Positions 54,382-63,029 of a stretch of DNA of 64,000 nucleotides are shown here, piece by piece. Position 1 is the first letter of the stretch. Each line of letters starts with the position of its first letter. Source of the stretch: Lachnospiraceae bacterium (GTDB lineage: Bacteria; Bacillota; Clostridia; Lachnospirales; Lachnospiraceae); the NCBI GenBank assembly GCA_902363665.1, contig CABJAW010000003.1:259973-323972 (forward strand), read 5' to 3'. The notes beneath the pieces were generated by a model that saw only the letters and a list, made by a program, of their open reading frames with translations, was not told the origin of the DNA and did not search any database. The position numbers and the translations under genes are program-made.

Positions 54382-55011
54382 CTATATCCACACATTATTT
54401 GTTTTGGTTCGCTTCATGTTTGTAATCGTAAAACCATATTTATTTCTGACCTTTTTCAGATATATTTTGTAAGTTCCCATATAAGAAAGTGTTCTATGCT
54501 CATAATAATCATAGTAATAAATATCATAAAGCGCTTCATACTTATTGGAACCAGTTTTCAATACTTTTGTAACTCTTCCCTTCGGAGCCTCATCTCCCCA
54601 GTTTCCACCAATATATTCCACTTTTCCGTTTCGGTTTCTAAGTAAGTAAGACGGATTTCTTGGGAAAGTATATCCGGCAAATTTTTTCAGAGCTGTTTTT
54701 GTTGTGCCAAAGTAGGTTTTCATATCTGATGCGCACATTCTATTTGCCTGTTTTATCGTCTTTCTATATATGTAAGTCAGATTCATAAAGTAAACCATCG
54801 TCGTCTTTGCATAGATGTCATATTTAAATACCGCATTTCTTCCGCATCCATAGCCCAGATAACTGTCCAAATGCCGACACATCCGCGCGACTGGACTCCT
54901 GTATTTCTGGGTCACATCCTGGCTCGCCGCAGCCGCTGGCAATGCACTGCCAAACAATAAAACGACTGCCAGCAAAAGAATTCCAAACTGTTTTCTCCTG
55001 TTTCTTTTCAT
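54382..55011 (-). CDS. Secreted protein of unknown function
   Basis: The 209-residue protein starts MKRNRRKQFGILLLAVVLLF with a clear signal peptide, probably cut after ALPAAAAS. The mature part is basic and rich in tyrosine (YDIYYYDYYEHRTLSYMG). It contains a helical segment (TYIYRKTIKQANRMCASDMK) and a beta-rich C-terminus ending TNMKRTKTNNVWI. Four cysteines could form disulfides. I do not recognise a family. It is flanked by a terminator and an AT-rich upstream region and appears monocistronic. Confidence 0.7.
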   Translation of the reverse strand: MKRNRRKQFGILLLAVVLLFGSALPAAAASQDVTQKYRSPVARMCRHLDSYLGYGCGRNAVFKYDIYAKTTMVYFMNLTYIYRKTIKQANRMCASDMKTYFGTTKTALKKFAGYTFPRNPSYLLRNRNGKVEYIGGNWGDEAPKGRVTKVLKTGSNKYEALYDIYYYDYYEHRTLSYMGTYKIYLKKVRNKYGFTITNMKRTKTNNVWI

Positions 55012-55216
55012 TTCATAACCTCTCCCTTCTTCATTTGAAAACCTTGCCGTTATGATTCTTTGTAATCATCAGCATACCATATTAGCATTTTAAAATCTAT
55101 CCTAACTTTTAATCAAATTAAGCAAAAATTAAAATGAACCGCGAGTTTCCTTTTGATCTCACCAATTCCTTTTTACGGTAAAAATAAAGATGCCCCTTGG
55201 CAGGACACCTCTATTT

Positions 55217-55882
55217 TCAGCACACCTTTTTCCCGTTTGCCGTCATCTTGAATTTCATGCCCAGTACCTCCGCTGCGCGCCGGCACATCATCATCCGCTG
55301 CATGAAAATCTCAAAATAATCAATTAATGCGCAAATCGATTCGTCCAGACAAATTTCAAAAAGGATCGTATTTTTCTCTGGCAGAATGCGAAGCTTTGAA
55401 GCTGTCACCGCATAGTTTACACGATCATGTTTATCAAAGCTTGATTTGCTCTTGTTGCGCACGCGGTTTCTTCTCACGTCTGTCTTATCCGCAAGGATCA
55501 GTGCTGCTGAGATCGGGTCCGTCGCACAGCCTGTTTTTTCATCGTGTGATCCGATTGCATTCATCACTGCTGCGATCTCCTTCACTTCCATGCCCATATC
55601 TTTCAGGATACTTCTTGCAAGAATCGCTCCATTATGCGCGTGATCCGTCCGGTTTACGCAATTCCCGATGTCATGCATATACCCGGCGATCTGTGCAAGC
55701 TCGACCTGCCGCTTCGGCGCGTCAAGCTCCTTCAATATTTTCCCTGCCGTATCCGCCACGATCTGCGCATGTTTTGCAGAATGGTCGGTATAGCCAAGCA
55801 CACCCAGCATCTCGTTTCCCTGTGCCAGATATGCATTCACTTCCTCTGATTTTCGAATGTCTTCGTATTGCAGTTTGCTCAT
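55217..55882 (-). CDS. HD-domain metal-dependent phosphohydrolase
   Basis: The 221-residue protein has the HD motif order: H in HSAKHAQIVADTAG, HD in AGYMHDIGNCVNRTDHAHNG, and D in LILADKTDVRRNRV. It lacks an added regulatory domain in the first 160 residues; the C-terminal part (ILFEICLDESICALIDYFEI) is a helical extension. The family acts on nucleotides or cyclic dinucleotides; the substrate cannot be told. It is separate from the upstream ABC genes by ~480 bases. Confidence 0.85.
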   Translation of the reverse strand: MSKLQYEDIRKSEEVNAYLAQGNEMLGVLGYTDHSAKHAQIVADTAGKILKELDAPKRQVELAQIAGYMHDIGNCVNRTDHAHNGAILARSILKDMGMEVKEIAAVMNAIGSHDEKTGCATDPISAALILADKTDVRRNRVRNKSKSSFDKHDRVNYAVTASKLRILPEKNTILFEICLDESICALIDYFEIFMQRMMMCRRAAEVLGMKFKMTANGKKVC

Positions 55883-56295
55883 CTTTGTTCTTTTTCCTCT
55901 TTCTGCAGCCTACTCTTCTTTAGATGAAAGCAGATATTTGTACCATTTTATAGAACCATTCTCTTTCGTATTTTGCCCACTCATGGCACAGGAAAGTCAT
56001 CCACTGCTTCCTGTTTTCTGTAACTCCATCCAATACATGCTCGCCTTTTCACTCGATCCTTTAATCTGGAAAATTACTTTCTGTCCACTTTTCTTTTTGT
56101 AATATTTTTTCTCTTTGCACTTTAGGCTGCTATAATCTATCTTCTCCTTCAGTCACCCCTTCATTCTATCGCACGCACCGCTTTTTTCTATCTGGTTATC
56201 CTGAATTTTTTGTAAAATTCAGGTAAAACATATCCATTTTCAGTTGTAATATTACAAAAGCTTTTCTGCTTTCCATTAGAACGTGTTTAAATATT
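55883..56295. other. Intergenic region without recognised genes
   Basis: About 410 AT-rich, pyrimidine-rich bases lie between the HD hydrolase and repeat copy F. I see no credible reading frame with a ribosome site, no RNA gene and no clear promoter. It may include remnants of a decayed gene. Confidence 0.5.
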
Positions 56296-56360
56296 TCATA
56301 ACCGAGCAGCTGCTCGGTTATGAACAAGCAGCGAAGCGGATTACGCATATCTGCTTTGAC
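56296..56360. repeat. Palindromic repeat, copy F, at the end of the ABC permease gene
   Basis: CATAACCGAGCAG and CTGCTCGGTTATG (56297-56322) form a perfect 26-bp palindrome. It is followed by AACAAGCAGCGAAGCGGATT and ATCTGCTTTGAC, the same modules as copy D but in a different order. It touches the permease stop codon. The related ATATTTCATAACCGAG also occurs near 12488. Confidence 0.75.
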
Positions 56361-56361
56361 C

Positions 56362-57165
56362 TCAGCTCCGCCTGCGGCAGACTTTCTCCGCAATCCCAAG
56401 AATCCGATACAGCAGCACCGCAATCACGCACAGCACGCAGATCGACATAATCACATGATCCAGCCGGAAGACCTGACTTCCGTAAATGATCAGATAGCCA
56501 AGCCCCTGTCTTGCCCCGATAAATTCTCCGATCACAACGCCGACCAGACAGAGCCCGATATTGACCTTCATTACACTGAGTAAAAGCGGCAGCGTTCCCG
56601 GAAGCACCACTTTCGTCAGCACATTTCGCTTCGTTCCGCCAAATGTATAAATCAGGCGGATTTTATCCGGATCCACTTCCTGAAAACCGGTAAAAAGATT
56701 GAGCACCGTTCCGAAGATTGCCACTGACATACCAGAGACAATGATCGATTTCTGATTTGCACCAAGCCAGACGATCAAAAGCGGTGCAAGCGCAGATTTT
56801 GGCAGACTGTTGAGCACGACGAGATACGGCTCCAGAATCTCAGAAAGCTCCGTAAAATACCACAACGCAACTGCAAGTCCCGTTCCGGTCACAGCCACAA
56901 ACAGAAAACTGACGATTGTCTCAAGCAGCGTACTCATAGTATGCGCCACAATGCTTCCATCCTCGCACATACCCACAAACGTTTTCACGACCCGCGACGG
57001 ACTGCTGAAAATAAAACCATCGATCCACGAAAGCCGCACGGCACTCTCCCAGATGACAAGAAAGAGCACAAAGATCAGGATTTGAACTACAGTGATCCGG
57101 CGCTGCCGCCTGCGCAGCATCTGCAGATAATGCTGCTGCCTCTGTGATATTTTTCTCTCATCCAT
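56362..57165 (-). CDS. ABC transporter permease (nitrate/taurine/thiamine-precursor type)
   Basis: The 267-residue BPD-type permease has six predicted helices, including ILIFVLFLVIWESAVRLSW at the N-terminus. The EAA-like ATPase-contact loop is in the region TFGGTKRNVLTKVVLPGTLP, followed by IGEFIGARQGLGYLII. This is the SsuC/TauC/ThiX-like group that imports sulfonates, pyrimidine precursors or similar small molecules. It overlaps the ATPase gene by 8 bases. The substrate is undetermined. Confidence 0.87.
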   Translation of the reverse strand: MDERKISQRQQHYLQMLRRRQRRITVVQILIFVLFLVIWESAVRLSWIDGFIFSSPSRVVKTFVGMCEDGSIVAHTMSTLLETIVSFLFVAVTGTGLAVALWYFTELSEILEPYLVVLNSLPKSALAPLLIVWLGANQKSIIVSGMSVAIFGTVLNLFTGFQEVDPDKIRLIYTFGGTKRNVLTKVVLPGTLPLLLSVMKVNIGLCLVGVVIGEFIGARQGLGYLIIYGSQVFRLDHVIMSICVLCVIAVLLYRILGIAEKVCRRRS

Positions 57166-57934
57166 GCAGATTCAGCTCCTTCCAGATCTCATTAAAATAA
57201 TCCTTAAATTCCGGCTCGCTTCGCCGCTCAAACGGCGTGACATTTTCTTTTTCAAACTGAATGCGGATATCGGCACAGATCGTGGCCGGACGCTTTGTCA
57301 GCACCAGTACGCGGTCTGCCATGCTCACCGCTTCCGAGAGATCATGGGTCACGAGAATCGCTGTCTTTTTTTCTCTTCGCAGGATTGCCCACACATCATC
57401 ACAGACCGACAGCCGCGTCTGAAAATCCAGTGCAGAAAACGGTTCATCCAACAGCAGAAGTTCCGGGTCCGGCGCCAGCGTCCGGATCAGTGCCGCCCTC
57501 TGCCGCATCCCCCCGGAAAGCTGTGACGGACGCGCATCACGAAACCGCGCCAGCCCATAATCCGCCAACATATTTTCAACTCTTTCTTTAGATTTTTCAT
57601 CCAATCGCCCCTGAATTTCAAGCCCGAGAATTACATTTCGGTAAATGCTCCGCCACTCAAAAAGATGGTCTTTCTGCAGCATATATCCGATATTTTTCTG
57701 AAATGTCTCCGCCTCTTTTCCATTCAGTAAAATAGCCCCGCTCTCTGCTCGCAAAAGCCCTGAAATTAAAGAAAGCAGCGTGGATTTTCCACAACCGCTT
57801 GGTCCAACTATTGCTATAAATTCGCCGCTTTGTACCTGAAACGATAAATCTGACAATGCATACGTCTCGCCATTTTTTGTGTGATAAGCATAACTCACGC
57901 GTTTTAGCTCCAGTAAAGGTTCCACACCATCCAC
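57158..57934 (-). CDS. ABC transporter ATP-binding protein (nitrate/taurine type)
   Basis: The 258-residue ATPase pairs with the downstream permease. Walker A is IVGPSGCGKSTLLSLISGLL, the signature is PSQLSGGMRQRAALIRTLA, and Walker B is LLLLDEPFSALDFQTR, followed by VTHDLSEAVSMADRV. GGGAGG lies 3 bases before the ATG; a GTG three codons later (57925) has better spacing. No substrate-binding protein gene lies next to the pair, though most such importers have one. Confidence 0.9.
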   Translation of the reverse strand: MDGVEPLLELKRVSYAYHTKNGETYALSDLSFQVQSGEFIAIVGPSGCGKSTLLSLISGLLRAESGAILLNGKEAETFQKNIGYMLQKDHLFEWRSIYRNVILGLEIQGRLDEKSKERVENMLADYGLARFRDARPSQLSGGMRQRAALIRTLAPDPELLLLDEPFSALDFQTRLSVCDDVWAILRREKKTAILVTHDLSEAVSMADRVLVLTKRPATICADIRIQFEKENVTPFERRSEPEFKDYFNEIWKELNLHG

Positions 57935-58050
57935 CTCCCACCGAACGGTTTCTCAAGTTCTGATCCGTTCTGATGTATCATATGCGAATGGAAGGCAAAA
58001 GTGTGGAATCCTGGAGCAAAGCAGATCTTCACAATTCGCTCTCCTGTCTG

Positions 58051-59649
58051 CTAGCAGTTTTTCCGATATTTTTCAATCACACAGTCATGCATTTTTGTCT
58101 TTTTGTCATAATTGATTCCAACCAGCAGAAGTTCTCCCTGATAATCGCTTAACGCCTCTCCATACTGGCGGTTTCTGATCTGGTCAATGGCTCCTTTCGC
58201 ACTTTTGTCCCATTTCAGTTCAATTATTGCGGCCGGCTTGTCCTGATGAAGCTTTCTCGGCAGGAAACAAATATCGGCAAAACCTTTTCCTGCCGGCAAT
58301 TCACGAATAATCGTATAGTATTCCCTGGCAAAATAGAATGCAAGATTAATGGTACAGCTCAGAGAATTTTCGTCATTATACTGCAAAACAGAAATTTCCC
58401 TGTGCACACGGCCGATTCCTTTTGCAACCGTTTCACTGTCCAGCGCCCATAAAGCTTCCAGCAATTTTCTGGAATTCTCTACAGAATCAATCACCTCATG
58501 CCATTCCATCGTACTGATTGCATTTATGTATTCCTGCGAAACCTCTTTATTCGGAATATACACTGTTTTATCCGGCCAGTGATAGCTCAGATATCCCAGA
58601 TGAACCAGCAGCGTCAGCACATCGTCCTTTCCCTGAAATGTGGTCATATCATTTGAAAAGGTTCCCGTATTAATCTGCACTTTATCTCCGGCCAGCATTT
58701 TTACAATTGCATCTTTCAGCCCATCATAATTTAAACGGATATAAGTTTTGAGCGCTTCATACGTCTCCGTCTGATTCCAGTAATTGTCAAACACACCGCT
58801 CAGCATGGCATCCACTACTGATTTTGGACTGTACATTGCATAATTTTTCTTCTGGTCTCCATCCAATGTTACCAGTTCATACCCATCGTACCAGGCTCTC
58901 GTTTCCTCAAAACTTCTTTTATACTGATTGCACAGTGCTCTGACTTCATTCTCTGTAAAGCCAAAAAATTCAGCCATTTCCCTTGGATTTGTCATGGAAT
59001 ACTCTGTAAACATATTCAGCGCAGAATGAGAGCCGTATTTTTTAATTGGCAGGATTCCTGTCATATAGGCCAGCGCCACGTAATCCTGATCCTTCAGCCA
59101 CACTCTTAAAAAGTCAAGATATCGCTTCTGGGCATCTTTATCCTGCTTATATTCACGAAAAAGACAATCCCACTCATCAATCAGAATCACAAACGGACAC
59201 TTTGTTTTTGAAAAAATGTCCTTCATCACCTGGATCAGATCATCTGGATCTCTGAAACGCAGATCCGGATAAGCATCCAGTAAATCAAAAAGCACGTATT
59301 TTCTTAACCTCACCAGCATCTCATCTACACTGTTGGTGACACTGAGAAATTCCTGCATGTTAATTTTTATTACATTGTAGTTGTTGATATGCTCCCTGTA
59401 GCTTTCGTATTCGTGAATCTGCAGATGGTCAAACAGCCCGGAAGCATCCTCTTCCCTTTCATAATATGCCGCCAGCATATTGGCAGCCATCGACTTGCCA
59501 AACCTTCTTGGTCGGCTAACGCATACAAATCTCTGCTCCGTACAGATTAATTCGTTTATTCTGGCAATCAGGGCGCTCTTATCCACGTAAATTTTAGACC
59601 TTAAACTATTGCAAAACGCTGCACTTCCAGGATTCAGATAGCTTCCCAA
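58051..59649 (-). CDS. AAA-ATPase-like protein with C-terminal PD-(D/E)XK nuclease-like domain
   Basis: The 532-residue protein belongs to the AAA-ATPase_like / DUF1703 group that is often multicopy in gut Firmicutes and Bacteroidetes. The N-terminal domain has CVSRPRRFGKSMAANMLAAY (Walker A variant) and CPFVILIDEWDCLF (Walker B). The C-terminal domain has GFADICFLPRKLHQDKPAAI followed by IELKWDKSAKGAIDQI, matching the D...ExK pattern of a nuclease fold. The function is unknown; roles in mobile-element biology or defence have been suggested for related proteins but are not shown. It is monocistronic. Confidence 0.85.
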   Translation of the reverse strand: MGSYLNPGSAAFCNSLRSKIYVDKSALIARINELICTEQRFVCVSRPRRFGKSMAANMLAAYYEREEDASGLFDHLQIHEYESYREHINNYNVIKINMQEFLSVTNSVDEMLVRLRKYVLFDLLDAYPDLRFRDPDDLIQVMKDIFSKTKCPFVILIDEWDCLFREYKQDKDAQKRYLDFLRVWLKDQDYVALAYMTGILPIKKYGSHSALNMFTEYSMTNPREMAEFFGFTENEVRALCNQYKRSFEETRAWYDGYELVTLDGDQKKNYAMYSPKSVVDAMLSGVFDNYWNQTETYEALKTYIRLNYDGLKDAIVKMLAGDKVQINTGTFSNDMTTFQGKDDVLTLLVHLGYLSYHWPDKTVYIPNKEVSQEYINAISTMEWHEVIDSVENSRKLLEALWALDSETVAKGIGRVHREISVLQYNDENSLSCTINLAFYFAREYYTIIRELPAGKGFADICFLPRKLHQDKPAAIIELKWDKSAKGAIDQIRNRQYGEALSDYQGELLLVGINYDKKTKMHDCVIEKYRKNC

Positions 59650-59865
59650 TATTACACCTGCTTTCTAAGTAAAAAATTCTTTGGCACCATCATTTCCAAA
59701 TATGGTTTCATGATACCATGAAAATTTTTCTGGCTCAATAACTTTATGATCTTTTAATTCGCTTTTTGTAATCAACAGCAGGAAAGGAATTCTCGTTTTT
59801 GTTCCCATCACTGTACGGTAGCATTTACTATCGTCCTATGACGGAAACAAACTGGTTGGCAGCGG

Positions 59866-61188
59866 TTATTTCCCGACCTGTATTTTCTTAAAGCTTCCAG
59901 CAAAGAACAAAGTTTCTGCAAATCCTGTAATTCCCCATGAAAAAATATACAGAAGATACAGGGATGAAATCGTCTGGAAGTGTGCAAATACTGTATAAAT
60001 CCAGACAATACGGAATATGCAGGAACCAAGGATAACGATGATGGCTGGCGGAATGCTTTTTCCGATACCTCGGGATGCGGCGATGCTACCGTCCATAAAA
60101 CAGCTAAATGCATAGCTGAATCCCATGATATGGATTCTCTGCATACCGGCATCAATAACTGCCGGTTCCGTAGCGAACAGAGAAAGAAACTGCCGGTCAA
60201 ATACAAGGAGCAGTCCACCCAGGATCGCACCTGAGATGAAGGCATAGGTAAGGCTGACTCCATAAGATTTCAGCATTCGTTTTTTATTTCCGGCACCCCA
60301 ATTCTGGCCGATAAAGCTTGCACATGCAGTATAAAAAGAAAACATGACGTTATAGATCAGGGAGTCAGCATTTGTGGCAGCTGCATTTCCGGAAACCATC
60401 ACTGCGTCAAAAGAATTGACACCCGTCTGCACAAACAGATTTGCAATGGCAAAAATTCCGTTCTGAAGACCTGCAGGGATACCAAGCATGAGAACTGCTT
60501 TGCAGGCCCTGGGATGCAGGCGGATTTTGTACAGAGACACTTTGCAGTCATCGGTTCTTCTGGTGAGATGAATCATCACCAGAGATGCAGAGACATACAG
60601 AGAAATCGCGCTGGCTGTTGCAACACCTGCGGCTGCCATATGGCAGGCAATAACGAAAAACAGATTCAGAAGAACGTTGATCACACCTGCAATAGAAAGG
60701 TAAATCAACGGGCGTTTCGTGTCGCCTCTGGCACTTAATACGCCATTTCCAAAATTGTATACGGCCATTGCGGGCATTCCCAAAGAATAAATCTTCATAT
60801 ATAAAACAGCCTGATCAATAAGTTCTGGCTTTGTGTTTATCATGGATAGCATCCGCCCGGAAAACAGAAGGCAGATGGCGCAGACAAGCAATCCTGTGAG
60901 CGCACACAAAAAAAGAGAAGTATGGATCGTTTCTTCTGTCCCTCTCTTATTTCCGGCTCCCAGTTCGTGAGCTACGCGTACGTTAACACCGGCTCCCATT
61001 CCAATGAGGATTCCGGTAAACAGCGTAACCAGCAAAGTTGTGGAACCGACAGCACCCAGTGCCATGTAATCTGCAAACCGTCCAACAACGGCAACATCGC
61101 TTAAGTTAAAAAGAACCTCCAGTACCTGCGAACCCATAAGGGGAAGGCTGAAGAGGAGTATATTTTTCCAGAGAGAGCCTGTGGTCAT
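59866..61188 (-). CDS. MATE family efflux transporter, 5' end displaced by an IS256 insertion
   Basis: The 440-residue MATE exporter has about twelve helices: LFSLPLMGSQVLEVLFNLSD and VAVVGRFADYMALGAVG at the start, GIPAGLQNGIFAIANLFVQT in the second half. It extrudes drugs or metabolites by ion antiport. The ATG at 61188 has no ribosome site. Removing the IS at 61209-62693 restores a start 13 codons earlier (ATG at 62720-62718; MCENGKKKSNSIEM) with GAGG 7 bases upstream. The present gene therefore lacks its native start and promoter. All core helices remain, so it could work if expressed from the IS promoter at 61298. Confidence 0.88.
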   Translation of the reverse strand: MTTGSLWKNILLFSLPLMGSQVLEVLFNLSDVAVVGRFADYMALGAVGSTTLLVTLFTGILIGMGAGVNVRVAHELGAGNKRGTEETIHTSLFLCALTGLLVCAICLLFSGRMLSMINTKPELIDQAVLYMKIYSLGMPAMAVYNFGNGVLSARGDTKRPLIYLSIAGVINVLLNLFFVIACHMAAAGVATASAISLYVSASLVMIHLTRRTDDCKVSLYKIRLHPRACKAVLMLGIPAGLQNGIFAIANLFVQTGVNSFDAVMVSGNAAATNADSLIYNVMFSFYTACASFIGQNWGAGNKKRMLKSYGVSLTYAFISGAILGGLLLVFDRQFLSLFATEPAVIDAGMQRIHIMGFSYAFSCFMDGSIAASRGIGKSIPPAIIVILGSCIFRIVWIYTVFAHFQTISSLYLLYIFSWGITGFAETLFFAGSFKKIQVGK

Positions 61189-61297
61189 CTCAATAGAATT
61201 GGATTTCTGAGAGTATGAGAAAATCTCTGTAAATAAGATTCTTCTATGATAATTAAAAGCGATAAGCTTGTGAATCAGGCTTGTCGTTCTTGTTTTA

Positions 61298-61326
61298 TAT
61301 ATAACAGTTGCTTACGGGTATGTCAA
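61298..61326 (-). promoter_or_regulatory. Outward-facing promoter inside the IS256 element
   Basis: On the minus strand, TTGACA (61321-61326), a 17-base spacer and TATATA (61298-61303) point out of the IS toward the MATE gene 110 bases away. A CAGGCGG/CCGCCTG hairpin (61330-61347) lies just upstream, after the transposase stop. Confidence 0.7.
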
Positions 61327-61368
61327 GAGCAGGCGGTTTCCCGCCTGTCTTCTTAACCCTTCTTTTGC

Positions 61369-62610
61369 TTACTCGGGTAAGCGTCCTTCGTACATAATGC
61401 TCAGTTCTCCATAAACCTGAGCCCAATCACGGATGGTGGTAGTCCATTTTTTCGTAGCCTCAAAAGTAGCCAGATACAAGGCCTTTAACAGGGCGGTATC
61501 GCTTGGAAATACGCTTCTCTGACGGTTCAGCTTCCGGTATGTGGAGTTCAGTGATTCGATCGCATTGGTTGTATAAATGACCTTCCGGACAGTGGTTGAA
61601 AATTTAAAAATTGGAGAAACAGCATCCCAGTTGTCTTTCCAGCGTTTCATGGAATTCGGGTATTTCGGAGTCCATTTTTCAGTTACACGTTCCAAGGCAG
61701 CCAGAGCCTTCTGCTCATCAGCGGCCTGATAGATGGTTTTTAAATCTGCAGCAAAGGCTTTTCTGTCCTTGTCCGGAACGTATTTCAGGGTGTTTCTTAC
61801 CTGATGGACAATACACCTCTGGTATTCTGTTTTGGGAAACGCAGCTGAAATCGCTTCTTTAATGCCTGTAAGGCCATCGGCACAGATGATCAGGATATCT
61901 TTTACTCCGCGATTTTTCAGTTCGTTCAGGACTGACAGCCAGTATTTCGCACTTTCATTGTCACCAATCGTAATCGTCAGGACTTCCTTTTTCCCCTCCG
62001 CATTAATGCCAAGAATAACATAGGCTGCAAGCTTACGAATGACTCCATTATCCCGCACAGAATAGTGGATCGCATCGATGTAAAGGATTGGATATACCTC
62101 ATCCAATGGGCGGTTCTGCCAGTCTTCAATCTGAGGAAGTATCTTATCCGTCACATCGGATATGAAACTTTCTGATGTTTCAAAACCATAGATATCTTCA
62201 ATCGTTTCCGAGATCTGACGAGTGGTCATTCCTTTGGCATACATAGAGATGATCTTCTGATCGATATCAGAAATATCTTTCTGACGCTTTTTCACCACCT
62301 GTGGTTCAAAGGTCGATTTCCGATCCTGTGGGACCTCGATTTCCATAGAGCCATATCGGCTGTTTACCTGCTTGCGTTTATAACCGTTACGATAATCGTC
62401 ATTGTCAGAACGCTGGGATTTCTCATATCCAAGATGGTCATCCATTTCAGCCTCCATCATTTCTTTAATGGTGCCGCCCAGAAGATCTTTGAGTGCATCC
62501 TGGATATCTTCTGCAGTCTCGATATCGTATTCTTCGAGAAGCTGGCGGATGATGTTCCTTTTTCCTTCAGTCATTTCAACTCTGTGAACTGGTTTCTTTT
62601 GTTTTGCCAT
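61369..62610 (-). CDS. IS256-family transposase
   Basis: The 413-residue DDE transposase is full length. Acidic residues of the catalytic triad appear in PILYIDAIHYSVRDN, ILIICADGLTGIKEAIS and IYTTNAIESLNSTYRKLN. The C-(2)-H region QRCIVHQVRNTLKYV is typical of the family. AGGAGGG lies 9 bases before the ATG. The frame is intact, so the element could be active. Confidence 0.95.
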   Translation of the reverse strand: MAKQKKPVHRVEMTEGKRNIIRQLLEEYDIETAEDIQDALKDLLGGTIKEMMEAEMDDHLGYEKSQRSDNDDYRNGYKRKQVNSRYGSMEIEVPQDRKSTFEPQVVKKRQKDISDIDQKIISMYAKGMTTRQISETIEDIYGFETSESFISDVTDKILPQIEDWQNRPLDEVYPILYIDAIHYSVRDNGVIRKLAAYVILGINAEGKKEVLTITIGDNESAKYWLSVLNELKNRGVKDILIICADGLTGIKEAISAAFPKTEYQRCIVHQVRNTLKYVPDKDRKAFAADLKTIYQAADEQKALAALERVTEKWTPKYPNSMKRWKDNWDAVSPIFKFSTTVRKVIYTTNAIESLNSTYRKLNRQRSVFPSDTALLKALYLATFEATKKWTTTIRDWAQVYGELSIMYEGRLPE

Positions 62611-62693
62611 AGTAAAAGGCCCTCCTAATGATATTTATTGTATCATAGAAGGACCTTACTTAGGTTATTTTACAGAAAAAGTTTCATAGGCTC

Positions 62694-62757
62694 GGATTTC
62701 TTTTTTCCATTTTCACACATAAAATTACCTCATAAAAATTATTTCATTCAAATTATA
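62694..62757 (-). pseudogene. Severed 5' end of the MATE gene (native promoter region, ribosome site, first nine codons)
   Basis: On the minus strand a possible -10 TATAAT (62757-62752) and GAGG (62731-62728) precede ATG (62720-62718). Nine codons encode MCENGKKKS and end at the target duplication. Reading then enters the IS and meets a stop after EPMKLFL. It is in frame with the rest of the MATE gene at 61201-61188 once the IS and one target copy are removed. Confidence 0.85.
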
Positions 62758-62939
62758 CAATACTCTGTTAAAAAAGTGTTGTAAAGAAGGAAAAATGGCA
62801 AATATTTACATGCTTTTGCGTTACTGTTCAGGTAACAATGTCATTTAGTTAAGTTACAGGGTTAGCCCCTAATTATGGGTCTAACCCAAATTTTTTCAAA
62901 AAAGCTACCCAAAGGGTTGACATAGGGAGCAAAATGTGC

Positions 62940-62985
62940 GGCCGCTCTCGCTACTGATAGATTTGTTGAGGTAGCGAGAGCGGCC
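62940..62985 (+). promoter_or_regulatory. Strong hairpin upstream of the IS4 transposase start
   Basis: GGCCGCTCTCGCTAC (62940-62954) pairs perfectly with GTAGCGAGAGCGGCC (62971-62985) around a 16-base loop, 45 bases before the ATG. Another imperfect palindrome, GGGTTAGCCCC...GGGTCTAACCC, lies at about 62861-62888, near the presumed left end of the element. Confidence 0.75.
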
Positions 62986-63029
62986 ACTTGAATTAGTGAT
63001 ATATCACTTTCTCAAGGAGGCACATGATC

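Larger units (their letters stand above)
61209..62693. mobile_element. Complete IS256-family insertion sequence (1485 bp)
   Basis: A perfect 8-bp direct repeat, GGATTTCT, flanks the element (61201-61208 and 62694-62701). Its ends are imperfect inverted repeats: GAGAGTATGAG...TCTGTAAAT on the left, and GAGCCTATGAA...TCTGTAAAAT read inward from the right. Both are followed inward by CTTCTATGAT. The element carries one transposase gene. Family knowledge agrees: IS256 elements are 1.3-1.5 kb, have ~25-bp imperfect ends and make 8-9-bp duplications. It interrupts the MATE gene after its ninth codon. Confidence 0.92.

Noticed and set aside
55180..55212. Hairpin before the HD hydrolase 3' end as a terminator
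   Set aside because: A T-rich tail is present on the minus strand, but the stem pairs poorly; not listed as a feature.
62815..62836. GTTACTGTTCAG near the IS4 element as a third MITE end
   Set aside because: It differs from the MITE terminus, has no partner end at the right distance and no internal similarity.
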